A DNA stretch of 64,000 nucleotides from Lactifluus volemus (Eukaryota > Basidiomycota > Agaricomycetes > Russulales > Russulaceae). A program made the translations under genes and the position numbers. Position 1 is the first letter of the stretch, and each line of letters opens with the position of its first letter. The stretch lies in NCBI GenBank assembly GCA_022376515.1, contig WTXI01000012.1, positions 248,001-312,000 on the forward strand, in the 5' to 3' direction. Of this stretch, positions 10,916 through 23,000 are shown one piece after another. Under the pieces are notes generated by a model. That model searched no databases and was not told the origin of the DNA. It worked only from the letters and a program-made list of their open reading frames with translations.

Positions 10916-11367
10916 AAGTGTAAGGCTGGCCTTGCGTATGCCACATCCCTATCTGTACGCCTCGGGCTCAGTATAGAGACTCTGAGTCACACAGCCCTCG
11001 TGCCATGGCCGAATAAGTTGAGTTTTATTTTAACAACTGTACTATACACTGTTCCCCATGACCTACTAGTACTCTCGAACTCACCCGTTTGAAGCCCGGT
11101 TGTACATAACTTACAAAATTAAACCAGACAACATGAAGCAGTGAACTCACAACCGAACGTTTTGAACTTTATTGTAGTGAGGTTCTGGCGTTTGATCCGC
11201 GGGGTAGAAACCATCTCCGAGTCTTACTAACGATCACATCTCCACTGAAAGCCGAGCGCGTTCACGTCGACCAGCTGAGGACGAGGACTCCGACGAGGAT
11301 GAGGACCCGGAGTCTCAATGTTTTCCAACTACGGCCTCTCAGCTCCTGCCGCCACTACTTGGGGGCT

Positions 11368-11378
11368 TCATGTATATA
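11368..11378 (+). promoter_or_regulatory. TATA-like box of peptide gene 2
   Basis: The motif TATATAAGGAC lies about 75 bp before the start codon of the peptide gene at 11444 and is also present at the equivalent place before the minus-strand member at 43376. It is missing before member 1 at 8761. Confidence 0.55.
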
Positions 11379-11443
11379 AGGACCGGCTTGATTCTCGTGG
11401 ATATCACTCATTCAGTATCCAACTATCCAACCTGCAGAACACA

Positions 11444-11749
11444 ATGCGTCTTGCATCTTACATCCCTTACTTCTTCTTACTCAGCGCGCTCGGCGTCTCT
11501 GCGGCACCAGTACGTTCTTTACACTCCGACTAAGTACATGGCAGTGTTCTAATGCGATCAACAGGCCCTTGGTGGAAGTAACGATCTGGTGCTGGTAAGG
11601 AATTCGTCAAGTTGTTAGTTGACCCGAGTTTCTCAAATAACATCTCAAAATAGCGGACAGACGAACATGAAGGCCGTGCTACTGGTGGTGGCGGCAGTAC
11701 GGGAACTGACTGGAAGCGTGCCATGGGAAACGATGGTCCACTCCACTGA
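11444..11749 (+). CDS. Small secreted peptide, family member 2
   Basis: Exons 11444-11509, 11565-11594 and 11654-11749 encode 63 residues. The signal peptide MRLASYIPYFFLLSALGVSA is nearly identical to member 1, and the exon lengths of the first two exons (66 and 30) are identical. The mature part is Gly-rich (ATGGGGSTGTDWKR) with a single Lys-Arg pair, after which the peptide ends in AMGNDGPLH. The internal dibasic sites of member 1 are absent here, so only the C-terminal cut is conserved. It lies 1.4 kb upstream of questin oxidase-like copy 2 on the same strand. Function unknown; probably extracellular. Confidence 0.65.
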
Positions 11750-13010
11750 CGCAGCGACCTTCAGTGATTAGCTAAAAATATGTTCATATGGTGAGCATGT
11801 GCGGCCGGTTGCCAGGTTGCCAGTGCATGACGCGAGCACCACTGCACCAGTTTCATTCAAGAACAACTGACTGACATTGTCGCCATCACTTTGACAGTTT
11901 GTTTCCCAGTTCAAGTCCACAAGTTTCTCTCAGCAGCAGTGTTGGCATCACGTTTTCTGTCATGGAAGTTGATAACCTCTATATCGTACTTCATTGTGTA
12001 GATTCAAATTTCCAGTTTTCCCTTGCCTTCACTGACATTTCTCCTGCTTTAACTTCTTAATTTAACGACTGTGGCTGTCGACTAGTGTACGAGTGACAAA
12101 AGAGGAAGAATAAAAAGTTTTCGTTACAAATTTTGCGGAAGGACTCGGAATGCAAAGAGAAACTTCTTGAATCGAATACGAATTTACGAACAAGTGACAT
12201 GGCGCCGTCCTCGAGGTGAATCTATGATGGTGGCTGCTCCCTCATGGTTTTCGGGCTTTTTCGAGCCGAGTCAATGTTAGTTTCCAGTAAACCAGTGCAC
12301 AAAACAGAAGCAAGCACCTTCAGTTCAGTTGGGTCAGGCTCCTGCATCCGGCTGAAATAGTGATAATGGAATTATGTTCGTGAAGCATACATAGGTTTGT
12401 TTTTTGGGAAAGCGCTTTCATTTCGGGAACTAATTTAATCGCTAGCTACAGAAATAAGGTGTAAGTATCAGGAGATTTGCCATCAGCTTATCTTAGCGCG
12501 TGGAGCCGGGCCGGAGTCGGGTCAGCCGTAGGTGAGATCCAGGCGTCGGCCATTGCCTACCTGGTCCGAGTCAGAGATGATTCGATGAACATAGGTGTGA
12601 GCGTGATATCAACCAATTGGAAGAGAGGACGGTCCTGTCTATTCAGGGCAGGAGTCAATGTCTGGGGTCTGAGAGTTCTGTGGCGGTCACTGCATCTGTA
12701 TCATCTGCCCATGTGTGCTGGTCGGCGTTGCAGATATGCCAATGGGAGAGAGAGATTGAGTCGGGTGGAGTCGGAGAAGAGATAGCTGTCAGTCAAAGTG
12801 AAATAGGCAAGAACAATGAAAATCTTAGTGCGAGGCATCTAGAAAAAGCGAAGCAGTGAAGTTACAGCCGAACTTTACTGTAGCGATAAGCCTGGTTGAT
12901 CCGCGGGATAGAGAACACGTCCGAGCCTCAACGCACTGACCCCAATTACCAGTTTAGACAAGTCGTATCATGATATTGTGTCATGATGCGGCGCTCTCAC
13001 GTAGACGATA
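11750..13010. repeat. Peptide-module 3' flank, inverted partner at 42.5-43.1 kb, then unassigned sequence
   Basis: About 11780-12240 (acattgtcgccatcactttg...gtgttggcatcacg...) is an inverted copy of about 42620-43050, so the duplication of the peptide gene to 43 kb carried at least 450 bp of 3' flank. From 12250 to 13010 I see only weak frames. Near 12880-12930 the block gttgatccgcgggatagag, also found upstream of the peptide genes, reappears in front of questin oxidase-like copy 2. Confidence 0.55.
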
Positions 13011-13160
13011 ATGACAACACATCACTGTGTAGCGCTGGAGATCCTTGGTAAGCTGAGTCACGGGATAGAGCGAAATGACGTCACCTCTGACCTCGTCCCT
13101 GCTGCGGTCAGTCCAGCTTATAAACTCACTTGGAGGACTCGACCTTTCACTCATCTTTAC

Positions 13161-15037
13161 ATGGTTTCTCAGGACAAAGGCAGGGAAGACTCTGAATTAC
13201 TCGACCAACTCTATCCCGTCCCACTCTCGACTGGAGTTGTGTCTCTACCTGGTCCTACAGATGCTAGCGCTCGAGCCCTTTTGAATGTTCTTCTCCACAA
13301 CCGCGAGCACTATCATATCTTTTTCAATGACAGAGGGTTCCACAAGTATGTGTGCAAGCATCATCTTATGATAGAGAGTAACTTTTTTCAAAGTCATGTG
13401 ACACACCATATGTTAGCCATCTATGGCCTCGGTGCGTCGCCGGAGATCATTGAGGATGCCTACCGCACAACGCACGACTATCTTAAGCCTGCGTTTAAAA
13501 GCCCCGAACCTATCACGGACCAAAACTTTACCAAGCATCTCGGTGATGCCCAGTGAGTGGTCGTTATGGAATACTCTAGTAATCAGCATTTGATGGTTTG
13601 TGTGTTGCGACAACTCTATCCTTACCGCGCTTCGTTTTCCAGGTACTATTCCGCATTCCTCGATTACTTTTCTGAATATCTTCGCGATCACGCACCGAAT
13701 GAAGCATTCGAGCGTTTCGTCTTGTCGTCTCCGTACAATTTCGACCCGGATCTTCCAGCCAATGACGTACAAGACATAAAGGAAGCTGAAAAACAGGGAA
13801 ATAAGCATCCGGAGATGCTAAATAGGCTCATGGCGGGCCTCTTACATCCTTTCATTCACCTCGCTTACGGCATCGAATTTGGGCTGCCGGGTCAAGTGGC
13901 AGAAGGTTTGTTATGTTGGCGCTCTGGTAACCTGCTAGTCAACATTGACGTCCGGCGTCAGGCCTCGCATGTGCTGCGGTCCACAAGAACCAACAGACCG
14001 AGCTAGTCCCACCTTCGTTCTTTGCTAAGCATACGGATTCCAGCCTCTTCGCGAGCCTCACATCCAAGCTCTCGATCTTACGGGTTGCCACCCCAGCTTT
14101 CGAAGATATAAGGCCGACGTTCGCATTTCATCGTCGGATTCGTGATAAGTTCAAACGAAACGCCCTTGGTGTCGATTCTTCTGAGCCTGAGGACGCCAAG
14201 TATCTCGCTGTTTTGACAAATTCAGGTGACGCGATCGTCACGCTTGTCAGCGAATGGGCAGATCAGTGGCTGCAAGGTACACATAGCCATGAACAAATTG
14301 AGAAGAGACTCGAGGGAATGGTAGAAGAGGTCGTGTGGGGAAATGTCATCTGGTTCGGGATCGGAGGTTGGCAGGCACGCGGCAATGGTGATCGTTCATT
14401 CAATGCGGACTTTTTCGTGTGGGTATAGTCATCCCTTCATCTGTAACCTTTCGTGCTAATCCAAAGTAGCGCTCACCTCGTCACGTCTGCAATCTTCCTA
14501 CTCACGCTCGTCCTCCCTTCTGAGCATCCTTATCCTCCTGTTCCCCTCGCGAGCCGTCTCACGCTTCTCAAAGCATACCTCGCGACATCCGCAGCCTGGT
14601 ACATTTCACGAGGGAACTGGGCGCTCCCAGTCAAGGAGTTCTATGTTGCTACCCATGACCGGCTCACCGCCCCTCCAGCAACGCCGGCCCCGCCCTCAGC
14701 TCCGCGTAAGCCCCTCAGCGCTCCCGGTGGTCCATGGGAGCGTATCATCGCGAACACCATTGCGCATCCGGACGAACACCTATGCAAAGCCGTGCGCTCA
14801 TTTGTTGCGTTTGCCATGCGTTGGGGTGGACGACCCGTGGACTATTATGCAGGCGGAGGTGACGACGGGTTGGAGGGTCGCGAAGTGCTTGACGGCACGC
14901 TCTTTTCCCGCGTTGCGAGCCTGACCCTCGGTCAACTTGGCTGGGCGCACGAGTCGGGCAAGAATCTCGGCGAGTGGAATCACGATGGAGTAGTCTGGTC
15001 AAACGATGACGAAGTGACGAACAGTGCGTATCTCTAA
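13161..15037 (+). CDS. Questin oxidase-like (AflY-like) protein, copy 2
   Basis: Five exons (13161-13345, 13394-13552, 13643-13905, 13962-14418, 14467-15037) give 544 residues with introns at exactly the positions of copy 1. The motifs are LPGPTDASARALL, FHN/HVTHHMLAIYGLGASPEII, NFTKHLGDAQYYSAFL, LLHPFIHLAYGIEFGLPGQVAEG, RPTFAFHRRIRD and the C-terminal VRSFVAFAMRWGGRPVDYYAGG. Intron 1 is 48 bp, a multiple of three with no stop, so failure to splice would leave an in-frame insertion. A TATA-like cttataaac lies about 40 bp before the ATG. It is intact, and closest to copy 4 at 31.3 kb and the broken copy at 19.9 kb. Confidence 0.86.
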
Positions 15038-15699
15038 CGTTTATATGCAACCCATTACTTTCTATAGTGTTTTCTCACCGCCCAAATGCGACGTGTACGA
15101 GAGTTGACCTGTCGTCCGAATCGGAGCCTGTCGATTAACTAGTTTGACTGTTGTTGTCGATGTATTTTTGTACTAGTAGTAACCAGATATATATAGTAAG
15201 GAGCATTTTTTGTGACTGTTGGGCTATCTGTTGAACTCGAAGTAGCATGGCTGTTGATATTTTTTTCCAGGCGATTGGTGCTTTCCGTCGACTCGCAATG
15301 GTGGCACTGGCACCTGAGTAAGACCAGACATCACGGTATTAAAAAAAACACTCAATCCAGCCGCCGTCAGGTTCTCCGCCAATCTCTAGTTTCAGGTTTC
15401 GTGAAGCTATCATCCCTGAGCATATGCCAGCAGTAAATGGGGACTTTCCGAGTCAAGCTACAGTACTAGGGAAATGCCGACGTTGTCGTCGGCCACCTTG
15501 CTCGCAGATACTGAGGTTGTAGCGTAATATATTTCAACAGTCTGCAGAGGTACACCATGACGGACTCGGATGTATATGGAGAGTGTGAGCGAGACGTCCA
15601 ATACAACGAAAATATATATTTGTAGATCAACATACGGATTGGCTGGCGGAAGTGCGGAAAGAACAGCCAGTTTAGTAGTGACTGTCAACGCACTAATCC
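15038..15699. repeat. 3' flank shared by questin oxidase-like copies 2, 3 and 4
   Basis: The first 400 bp recur behind copy 3 (21030-21530) and, for about 200 bp, behind copy 4 (33095-33300). The later part (gacgttgtcgtcggcc... to ttggctggc, about 15480-15690) continues behind copy 3 only after the 4.27 kb inverted-repeat element, at 25797-25995. This copy is therefore the uninterrupted (empty-site) version. No gene. Confidence 0.75.
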
Positions 15700-15875
15700 G
15701 AGTCCGAGTCCACTATAGATGTTCAAAGTAAAATGAATAGAATCGGTGTCTTTCAAACGCTATTCGCCCGTCTGGAGCCTCAGGCTGTTCTGCAGAATAC
15801 GAAGAATAAATAAGCTCGAAAAAACTGAGTTTAATATCTGTTATTGAAGCGTCTTGACGCTCTTCAATAACAGCG
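15700..15875 (+). repeat. Hairpin-bearing repeat R, copy 2
   Basis: It has the same block order as at 9420-9640. At 15838-15873 the terminal inverted repeat is at its longest, CTGTTATTGAAG paired with CTTCAATAACAG, a perfect 12 bp stem with a partly self-complementary loop (cgtcttgacg). Confidence 0.65.
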
Positions 15876-16749
15876 GGAAGCGCAGGAGGAGGCGCGGGGT
15901 GCGGAAGGAGGCGTGGGAAGCGTAGGAGGAGAAGGCACAAGCGGCACGGGAGGCGTGAGAGGCACAAGGCACACGGGAGGCATGGGATATGCAAGGGGTA
16001 CAGGAAGCACAGGAGGTGCAGAGGCAGTGGCGAAGGAGGCGGAAGTGGCGAGGAGATGGTGGTCCAGGCAGCAGAGGCGGCAGCGCAGGAGGTGGTGGTC
16101 CAGGCGGCAGAGGCGGAGGAGGCGATGAAAAAAGGTCAGGACGCATTGGGGCGGGGCAGGCAGCGTGACAATGTAGACCACCTCGCAGTGCCAGTGGATC
16201 CAGGGAGGAGGAGAAAGTGGTGGGGGAGGCGGAGGCACAGGAGGCACATGACAATGCGACAGAGGCAGAGGCAGCCCTGGCAAAAGGCGCTCAGGCGACT
16301 GCAAATGCGGCGCCAGCGCGATGCCGACACCATTGACTTCGACGCTGTGAGGATGCCCCCCCCTCCCCCCCTCCCCCCCTCCAACCCTCCGAGTGCTGAG
16401 GAACATGAGGGACGAAGTCTGAGGGCCGGTGTAAGCAGCAAAGACACATGAGTGGACAGTGTCCAAAGAAGATAAGGGGAAACGCACCTAGCAACACCTG
16501 GAAGGAGGCACCCCACTAACTGAAACTGGAACAATGCAAAGGAGGGTGGGCACTGGGCAGAGAGGTAGAACATGGCATAGGAAACCGTGACATGGCTACA
16601 GGTAGCCGTGGGCCGTGGCAGTGGCACGCGACAAAGGGGGAGTCAAGAAACCTCTCGTTGGAGACAGGTGCGAGTCGGCGTCGGCTGCAGTCTGAGTCAG
16701 TGTGGCCACCGTCAATCGTCTTCAGCTCTTTACGTCATTCCATCCTGCA
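15876..16749. repeat. Purine-rich low-complexity tract
   Basis: About 15876-16330 is a long G/A-biased stretch built from ggag, gcag and gaggcg units on the plus strand. It opens long overlapping frames on both strands (up to 207 residues) purely by composition, so I call no gene. A run of C and T follows near 16355-16385. Start of the Crinkler-like gene is at 16750. Confidence 0.6.
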
Positions 16750-19148
16750 ATGTCTGGCGCGAAATCAAAGCTAAAGTGCCTTGTCTGGCCTGATGATAAG
16801 CCGGATGAACACATTGTCCTGGTTAAAATCGATGACGACGACACCGTTGCCGATCTCAAGAAATTGATCAAAGACGGGCATGCCCCTATGCTCGATAAAG
16901 TCGCTGCCCGCAATCTCGTACTCTGGAAGTGTTCCGGTCTCCCTGATGATGATAACCTCGAACAAACCCTGAAAACTATTCGATTCGATGATTCTGACGT
17001 TCGCCTTGTTCACCTAAACAAGGCCGTGCAGCGAATTTCTCAGCTTTTCGGGGATGAAGACTTATCCAAAGAACCCATCCACATCCTTGTTGAGGTACCC
17101 GCGCTTGGTGAGTGTTGCACCCGTTTCTCTAATTCCGTCATTCCCTCCACATTCACACTCCATCATAACAACGTGTTATCGCACCCCAAGATTCTGTGCT
17201 TGCCTCCTCCACAGCCGCACCCAAGCGTGACCACGATGGAATTGGTTCCGATGAAGGGGGGGGTAAAAGACATAAAGCGGGTAAGTGGGCGTTGTGTTAG
17301 CACTGTCTTTCGTTCTCATCTGACTCATTGACATCTCTCCTTCGGATAACTTCTAGATTCTTCAATTGTGGATGATGGCCCTTTCCTGAAATTCGGTACA
17401 GCGTCTATGTTACTCTTTACTACGTTGCCGCCTAAAATAATGTTTTCAGGGTTTAAGCGACTGTGCGTCGATGATGGAGGCTGGTCGACTAATATGTTGG
17501 ATTTCCATAAGCAATTTTGGGGCAAACCTCTACCTCCAGAGCACCTTTATCTTAAGGATTCAGTCCATGATCCTAATGGTGAAGAGCACGACGACGAGAA
17601 TGGAGGAGTGAACGACGACGAGAATGGAGGAGAGAATGACGGCGATCTCCTTCCCGAGTCCCCAATCATAGTCTCCAGTTGGAGTCGACTTCTCATTCGC
17701 GCTGAATACCTTAGAATCTATAACTGGGTTGAAGAAAAGTACGATGATGGTACGCGGAATCGTCCGGCTGCAGTGGTTGTCACAGGCCAACCGGGCATTG
17801 GTCAGTACTCTTTCATCGATATGAGAAGCCTGTTTTTTTATACTCCATTGTGCATAGGAAAATCGAACTGGGCATACTACGCCTTGCGTCGACGTCTTGG
17901 GGAAAAGTCTGATACTCTGTGGTTTCAAGCAACCCAGTCCTATCTCTTCTGTTCCGAAGGGGTCCTCATTGTCCCTGCCGGATTCTTTTTCGGAAAATTT
18001 AGCCCGCGCATATGGACTCTCATTGATTCTTCACAATCACCATCCGGGATTCCGATCGAACTCCTACCTGGTGTCTTCCCCATCTATCTCACCCCGCCTA
18101 CACGAGTTCGCTGGTCAAAGCTTGCGCAGTCATGGTCGGATCATCGAGCGATAATGAATCCTTGGACAAAGGCGGAGGTCGAATATGCGTGAGTATGTTC
18201 CTTTCATGACCCAGTCATGCTGAGCCCTCTCTTCCACCACAGCATGGAATCCCTAGGAGGGATAAATGACGCGTTGGAGAGATATGATCGCTTAGGCCCC
18301 ACTGCACGCCTCTGCCTCGAAATGACTCCTGTTCAAGTAACGGTCTACGTCCGTGACCGTGACGCCCGAATCGCCGATACTAGTCCCGATGTCTTCGAAA
18401 AGTTTTTCTCAACTTTTCACCATGAAAAAGCACATGACTTGTCGCATAAAATCTGCCTGATTCGGCGCAGGCAAGGATCTCAACTGGGTCACGCGGACTA
18501 TACAATGCACCTCATCTCGGCTGCAGTTGAGCAACAAGTTGCAAAGAGGCTTGAGGAGTTCAGTATTGATCAGCTGTTGGGTATGTGGAAGAACTTTTCG
18601 AGGTTTAGCGACGCTCGGGGAATGGCTGGTGCGATTTTTGAAGCTTTCGTCCATCGAAAATTCAGTACGTGTATCAAACTGGCCGCTAACCCAATGGTTC
18701 GGTCGAAGAAGACCACGTCCCGTTGGCATGCTTTATTCAGCACCAAACGGCCTAAGACTGCCACCATCCATGGAGCGGCAAAGAAAAACTTTTCTCTGCA
18801 AGTTAAGGCCCCCCGACATTCGTCTACGTTGTCGATACCACCACCAAACTAAAAATCAAACCGGACGTCTACTATGTACCCCGAAGTGGCCAACAAGTTG
18901 CTTTCGATTCCTTTATACTTAGTGGAGGATATCTCAACTTGTTTCAGTGCACTGCAAGCCATAAACACACAATTAAGGATAGCCTTGTTAATTTTCTCGA
19001 ACGTTGTAGTGGGCTACCTGCCCACAACCGCTGGCGTTTTGTGTTTGTCTTACCAGATGACCTTGACTCATTCTCTTGTCCCGCTTCGGATAACTCTGTA
19101 TTGAAGAAGGTTGGGTTGTACACAGCTTGCATTTCAGTGTCACAGTGA
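16750..19148 (+). pseudogene. Crinkler-type (CRN) effector-like gene, copy A, one-base frameshift near the 3' end
   Basis: Exons 16750-17107, 17215-17280, 17357-17800, 17858-18188 and 18243 onward splice in frame. Residues 1-110 form the ubiquitin-like Crinkler N-terminal domain (LVWPDDKPDEHIV, DTVADLKKLIK, LVLWKCSGLPDDDNLEQTL). A short KR-rich linker follows (KRHKA, possible nuclear signal), then an acidic repeat (DDENGG units). A P-loop NTPase comes next, with Walker A GQPGIGKS split by intron 3, and then a long C-terminal region. Compared with copy B at 53.3 kb, one G is missing at about 18815 after a run of six C. The frame therefore ends at 18852 (about 602 residues), although the downstream coding sequence is still well kept to 19148. 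This may be a young null allele or a base-calling error. Crinklers are proposed to act in nuclei of target cells or in fungal conflict. Confidence 0.72.
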
Positions 19149-19907
19149 TGATTGTTACCTTTCATACTGAGAATTACAAGTACTTGTCATAGCCAGTTTA
19201 TTTTACATGTCACGTGGTTCAGGATCGTGAAGTTGAATTGTAATTTTGCACTAAACAATCGTTGGGAACCCTGCTTGCTCCTCTAACATTTCGAGTTCTG
19301 CCGATACTGGTCACAGCCGAGGACCTCTTCCTCGGTGGCCCTCTTCCTCATTATCAATCCACAAATTTATTTTTTTTACTTTTTCGCGCAGAGGAGAAAG
19401 CAGACCGTCAGAGTCTTCGGCCCAGGAGAGGAAATCGCAACTCATTCCCAAAATACCATTTTAGAAAGCATGGATTATGACAACAGCTGAGACCACACAT
19501 CATAAATCAATTGTCCTCCGAATTACATCTGGCTAGGTAACAAAGAATATCGACAGCACGTAGTGATCTAGTTGATGATCATGATTGCTAGAGCCTCCAG
19601 AGGTGCGGAGGTGCCAAGGTTGACCGTGAGCACAAGCATGACATCCTTCATCTTCGCAGTGATGTCCACAACCGATAGGCAGGGATGGCACACAATGTGA
19701 ATGTGAAATGGGCAAGCATGTAGATTGACCGCGGTATCGTGGCTGAGGCCATTTTGCGTCATCAATCAATTTTGTTCTCACCCCCCTGAAAAGTCGCCGT
19801 CAGTCAAAAAAAATGGGGGTTTGGGGGGGAAAGGAAAAAAAAACACGCACCTGATCATTTCTAAAGGCGTAAGGGGACACATAACACTCCTCTCAACTGA
19901 AAGAGCG
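19149..19907. other. Crinkler 3' flank and unassigned sequence
   Basis: About 19150-19370 is shared, inverted, with about 53120-53335 downstream of Crinkler copy B and so marks the end of that duplication. The rest has no gene; 19806-19850 is a run of A and G homopolymers. Confidence 0.55.
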
Positions 19908-21029
19908 CGTTATGTTGGGGCTCTAGTAACCTGCTAGTCAACATTGACGTCCGGCGTCAGGCCTCGCATGTGCTGCAGTCCACAAGAGCGGACCGACCGT
20001 GATAGTGCCGCATTCGTTCTTTGCTAAGCCGGCGGATCCCGGCCTCATAGCGTGCCTGACATCCAAGCTCTCGATCTTACGGGTTGCCACCCCAGCTTTC
20101 CGAGATAAAAGGCCGACGTTCGCATTTCATCGTCGGATTCGTGACAATTTCAAACGTAGTGCCCTTGATGTTGATTCTTCTGAGCCTGCGGATACCAAGT
20201 ATATCACTGTTTTGACAAATTCAGGTGACGCGATCGTCACGCTTGTCAGCGAATGGGCAGATCAGTGGCTGCAAGGTACACATGGCCATGAAGAACTCGA
20301 GAAGAGACTCGAGGGAATGGTAGAAGAGGTCGTGTGGGGAAATGTCATCTGGTTCGGGGTGGGAGGTTTGCAGTCACGCGGCAACGATCGTTCATTCAAT
20401 GCTGACTTTTTCGTGTGGGTATAATCACCCCTTTATCTGTAACCTTTCGTGCTAATCCAAAGTATTGATAGCGTTCACATTGTCACCTCTTCAATCTTCC
20501 TGCTCACTCTCGTGCTCCCTTCTGAGCGCCCTTATCCTCTCGTTCCCCTCGCGAGCCGTCTCACGCTTCTCAAAGCATACCTCGCGACATCCGCAGCCTG
20601 GTACATCTCACGAGGGAACTGGGCGCTCCCAGTCAAGGAATTCTATGCTGCCGGCTCACTGCCCCTCCAGCAACGCCGGCCCCGCCCTCAGCTCCGCGTA
20701 AGCCCCTCAGCGCCCCCGGTGGTCCATGGGAGCGTATCATCGCGAACACCATTGCGCATCCGGACGAACACCTATGCAAGGCCGTGCGCTCATTTGTTGC
20801 GTTTGCCATGCGTTGGGGTGGACGACCCGCGGACTATTATGCAGGCGGAGGCGACGACGGGTTGGAGGGTCGCGAAGTGCTTGACGGCACGCTCTTTTCC
20901 CGCGTTGCGAGCCTGACCCTCGATCAACTTGGCTGGGCGCACGAGTCGGGCAAGAATCTCGGCGAGTGGAATCATGATGGAGTAGTCTGGTCAAACGATG
21001 ACGAAGTGACGAACAGTGCGTATCTCTAA
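19908..21029 (+). pseudogene. Questin oxidase-like copy 3, 5'-truncated and frameshifted
   Basis: Similarity to copies 2 and 4 begins abruptly inside intron 3 (ttatgttggggctctag). It continues through exon 4 (19970-20422, ending RSFNADFFV) and exon 5 (from about 20465). Exons 1-3 are absent. In exon 5, about ten bases are missing near 20648 compared with copies 2 and 4 (the codons for ATHDR), which throws the rest out of frame; the remaining sequence still matches down to the stop at 21029. The 3' flank of the module follows and is interrupted at 21530 by an inserted element. It cannot make a full enzyme. Confidence 0.82.
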
Positions 21030-21530
21030 CGTTTATATGCGACCCATTACTTTTTATAGTGTTTTTTCACCGCACAAATGCGACGTGTACGAGAGTTGAC
21101 CTGTCGTCCGAGTCGGAGCCTGTCGATTAACTGTTGTTGTCGATGTATTTTTGTACTAGTAGTAACCAGATATATATAAGTAGCATTTTCGTGACTGTTG
21201 GGCTACCTGTTGAACTCGAAGCAGCATGGCTGTTGATATTTCTTTCCAGGAAATTGGTGCTGTTTGTCGACTCGCAATCGTGGCACTGGCACCTAAGTAA
21301 GACCAGACATCACGGTTATAAAAAAAAACACTCAATTCAGCTGCCGTCATGTTCTCCGCCAATCTCTAGTTTCAGGTTTCGTGAAGTTATCATCCCTGAG
21401 CATATGCTAGCAGTAGGCGCTTTCGATGATGGTGTCGACTACCAGTGGTATAGTACTTCGATATTTTTTCCTTGATACTTGATAAATGGGGACTTTCCGA
21501 GTCAAGCTACAGTACTGGGGAAATGCCGAG

Positions 21531-21547
21531 CATCAGGAAAAACCTCA
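21531..21547 (+). repeat. Left terminal inverted repeat
   Basis: This 17 bp sequence is the exact reverse complement of 25780-25796, and it sits at the point where similarity to the other questin oxidase 3' flanks breaks off. Confidence 0.75.
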
Positions 21548-21889
21548 CTTGCTAAATCCATCTAATTTAGCACTAACCTGCTAATGGCCTTCTAAAGTGT
21601 GATAAAACGTGCTAAGACCCGATGACTAGTTTTAGACCTAAAGTCCAGCTAGCGAGTGTCATATTTTGATCTAAATTATTTCTAATTATGACTAATGAGA
21701 ATAAATGGGTTACATAGTAAATGTATGACATTGACGCTTTTTTTTTTAAGTCTGCGTTTATATTCCGCAACATGTGGCTATGACAAAGATGCAATCCCTG
21801 GGGGTAGGATAGTAAAGACGGCAGGGGAGGTAAGGAGCGTAGCGGTGAACTCGACGTTTTCTTGGTTGTGTGGGCGGCGTTTCCTGGCA

Positions 21890-23000
21890 CCTGCTTCGGC
21901 TATCCTGGGTCCCAGGCTCGTCTCGGGAGCATGCAGTCGCGAGTCAATTTGATGAAAAGGCTCACACCCTTCCCACCTTGGGCCATGCTAAGTAGGATGG
22001 GGAGTGAGAGGTCGCGATCCACCGGTTGGAGGATGTCACGAGGGCGTCAGCGTAGAGCGGGCAGGCCGTGATGACGTGTTCAACAGATTGTGTGGGGGCC
22101 CCGCAGGAGCAGCTTGTGGGAAGATCAGGGCGAAATTTGGCCGTGTACAACCTGATGAAGGCGTGGCCCGTGATGAGCCTGACGAGGGCGGAGAAAATCT
22201 GCTGACGATGGCGAGCAAAAAGTGCACAAAAAACTTGCTCGCGTCGCATCTATTAGTAATGTACCGTACATGACACGAACGATGATCAACCCACCAACTC
22301 AATTGAGTCCAGCCACGAAGGACCTATCTTCAATCAAAATAATCTGCTACCGCCATCTGCCACGCGCGTCCTCTGCGGGACCACGCCTGGCAAAACCCCG
22401 ACCGGGGCTCATACTAGGAGTCCGACCGACATGCTGACCGACGCTATCGCTCGGCGTCCACCGCCCCTTGTTGTGTCCCTTCGATCCTTGGATTACCGGT
22501 GGGATTTGGCCATTTGGCGGCGTGGGGAGAGCAATGTAGGTTTGGGAGCGGCGATTGTTGCTCAGACAATGGTCGGCCCAAGTGTCGATTGCTGAGGCTT
22601 TGGCTTCACGGCATTGATAGCTGACAGTGTGCGGTTCGCGGTGGTTGGGCGGGAGCGGGCGCGGGCACAGAGCGATTGTGTCTGTCAGGTGTTTGGCGCG
22701 GACGAAGCCATGCAGTGCACGGTCTTGTGGTGCCCAGACTATCTGGATTTTGAGGTTCCTGCATAAGGAGAGGAGAATATCAGCCTTCTGTCCGAAAGAA
22801 AGGGAGAAGGGTTGGCCTGGGTGGGGACCCGGCTTGGTTATGTTGGAGATGGCAGTGGGGTCGGGGGAAATGAGGAGGATGTGGGTAGTAAGGATGAGTT
22901 GGGCGAGTGAGATACCGGTGTCAATTACATTGACACACATGCCAATCCTGTGGCACAATAGGACCATATGTCTTCGCAAATCCCGCTGCTTGCCCGACAT
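21890..23000 (-). mobile_element. Fragment of a non-LTR retrotransposon (LINE), C-terminal part
   Basis: Two minus-strand frames read as the end of a LINE polyprotein. 23000-22347 has an RNase H-like region (ILLISPDPTAI, FSLSFGQKADILLSLC, and a segment SAIDTWADHCLSNN). 22249-21962 has the typical C-terminal tail with RLITGHAFIRLYTAKF and the zinc-binding CSCG...VEHVITACP. The frames are offset and the reverse transcriptase and endonuclease parts are missing. This is a dead fragment carried inside the inverted-repeat element. Confidence 0.7.

Noticed and set aside
15864..16487. Open frames of up to 207 residues on both strands
   Set aside because: They lie in the purine-rich tract and are open in several frames through composition alone; no domain, no splice plan.
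19908..21029. A fourth functional questin oxidase-like gene
   Set aside because: Exons 1-3 are absent and exon 5 has a ten-base deletion that shifts the frame.
22347..23000. A host gene of 217 residues on the minus strand
   Set aside because: The sequence reads as the RNase H-like end of a LINE and is followed by its zinc-binding tail in another frame.
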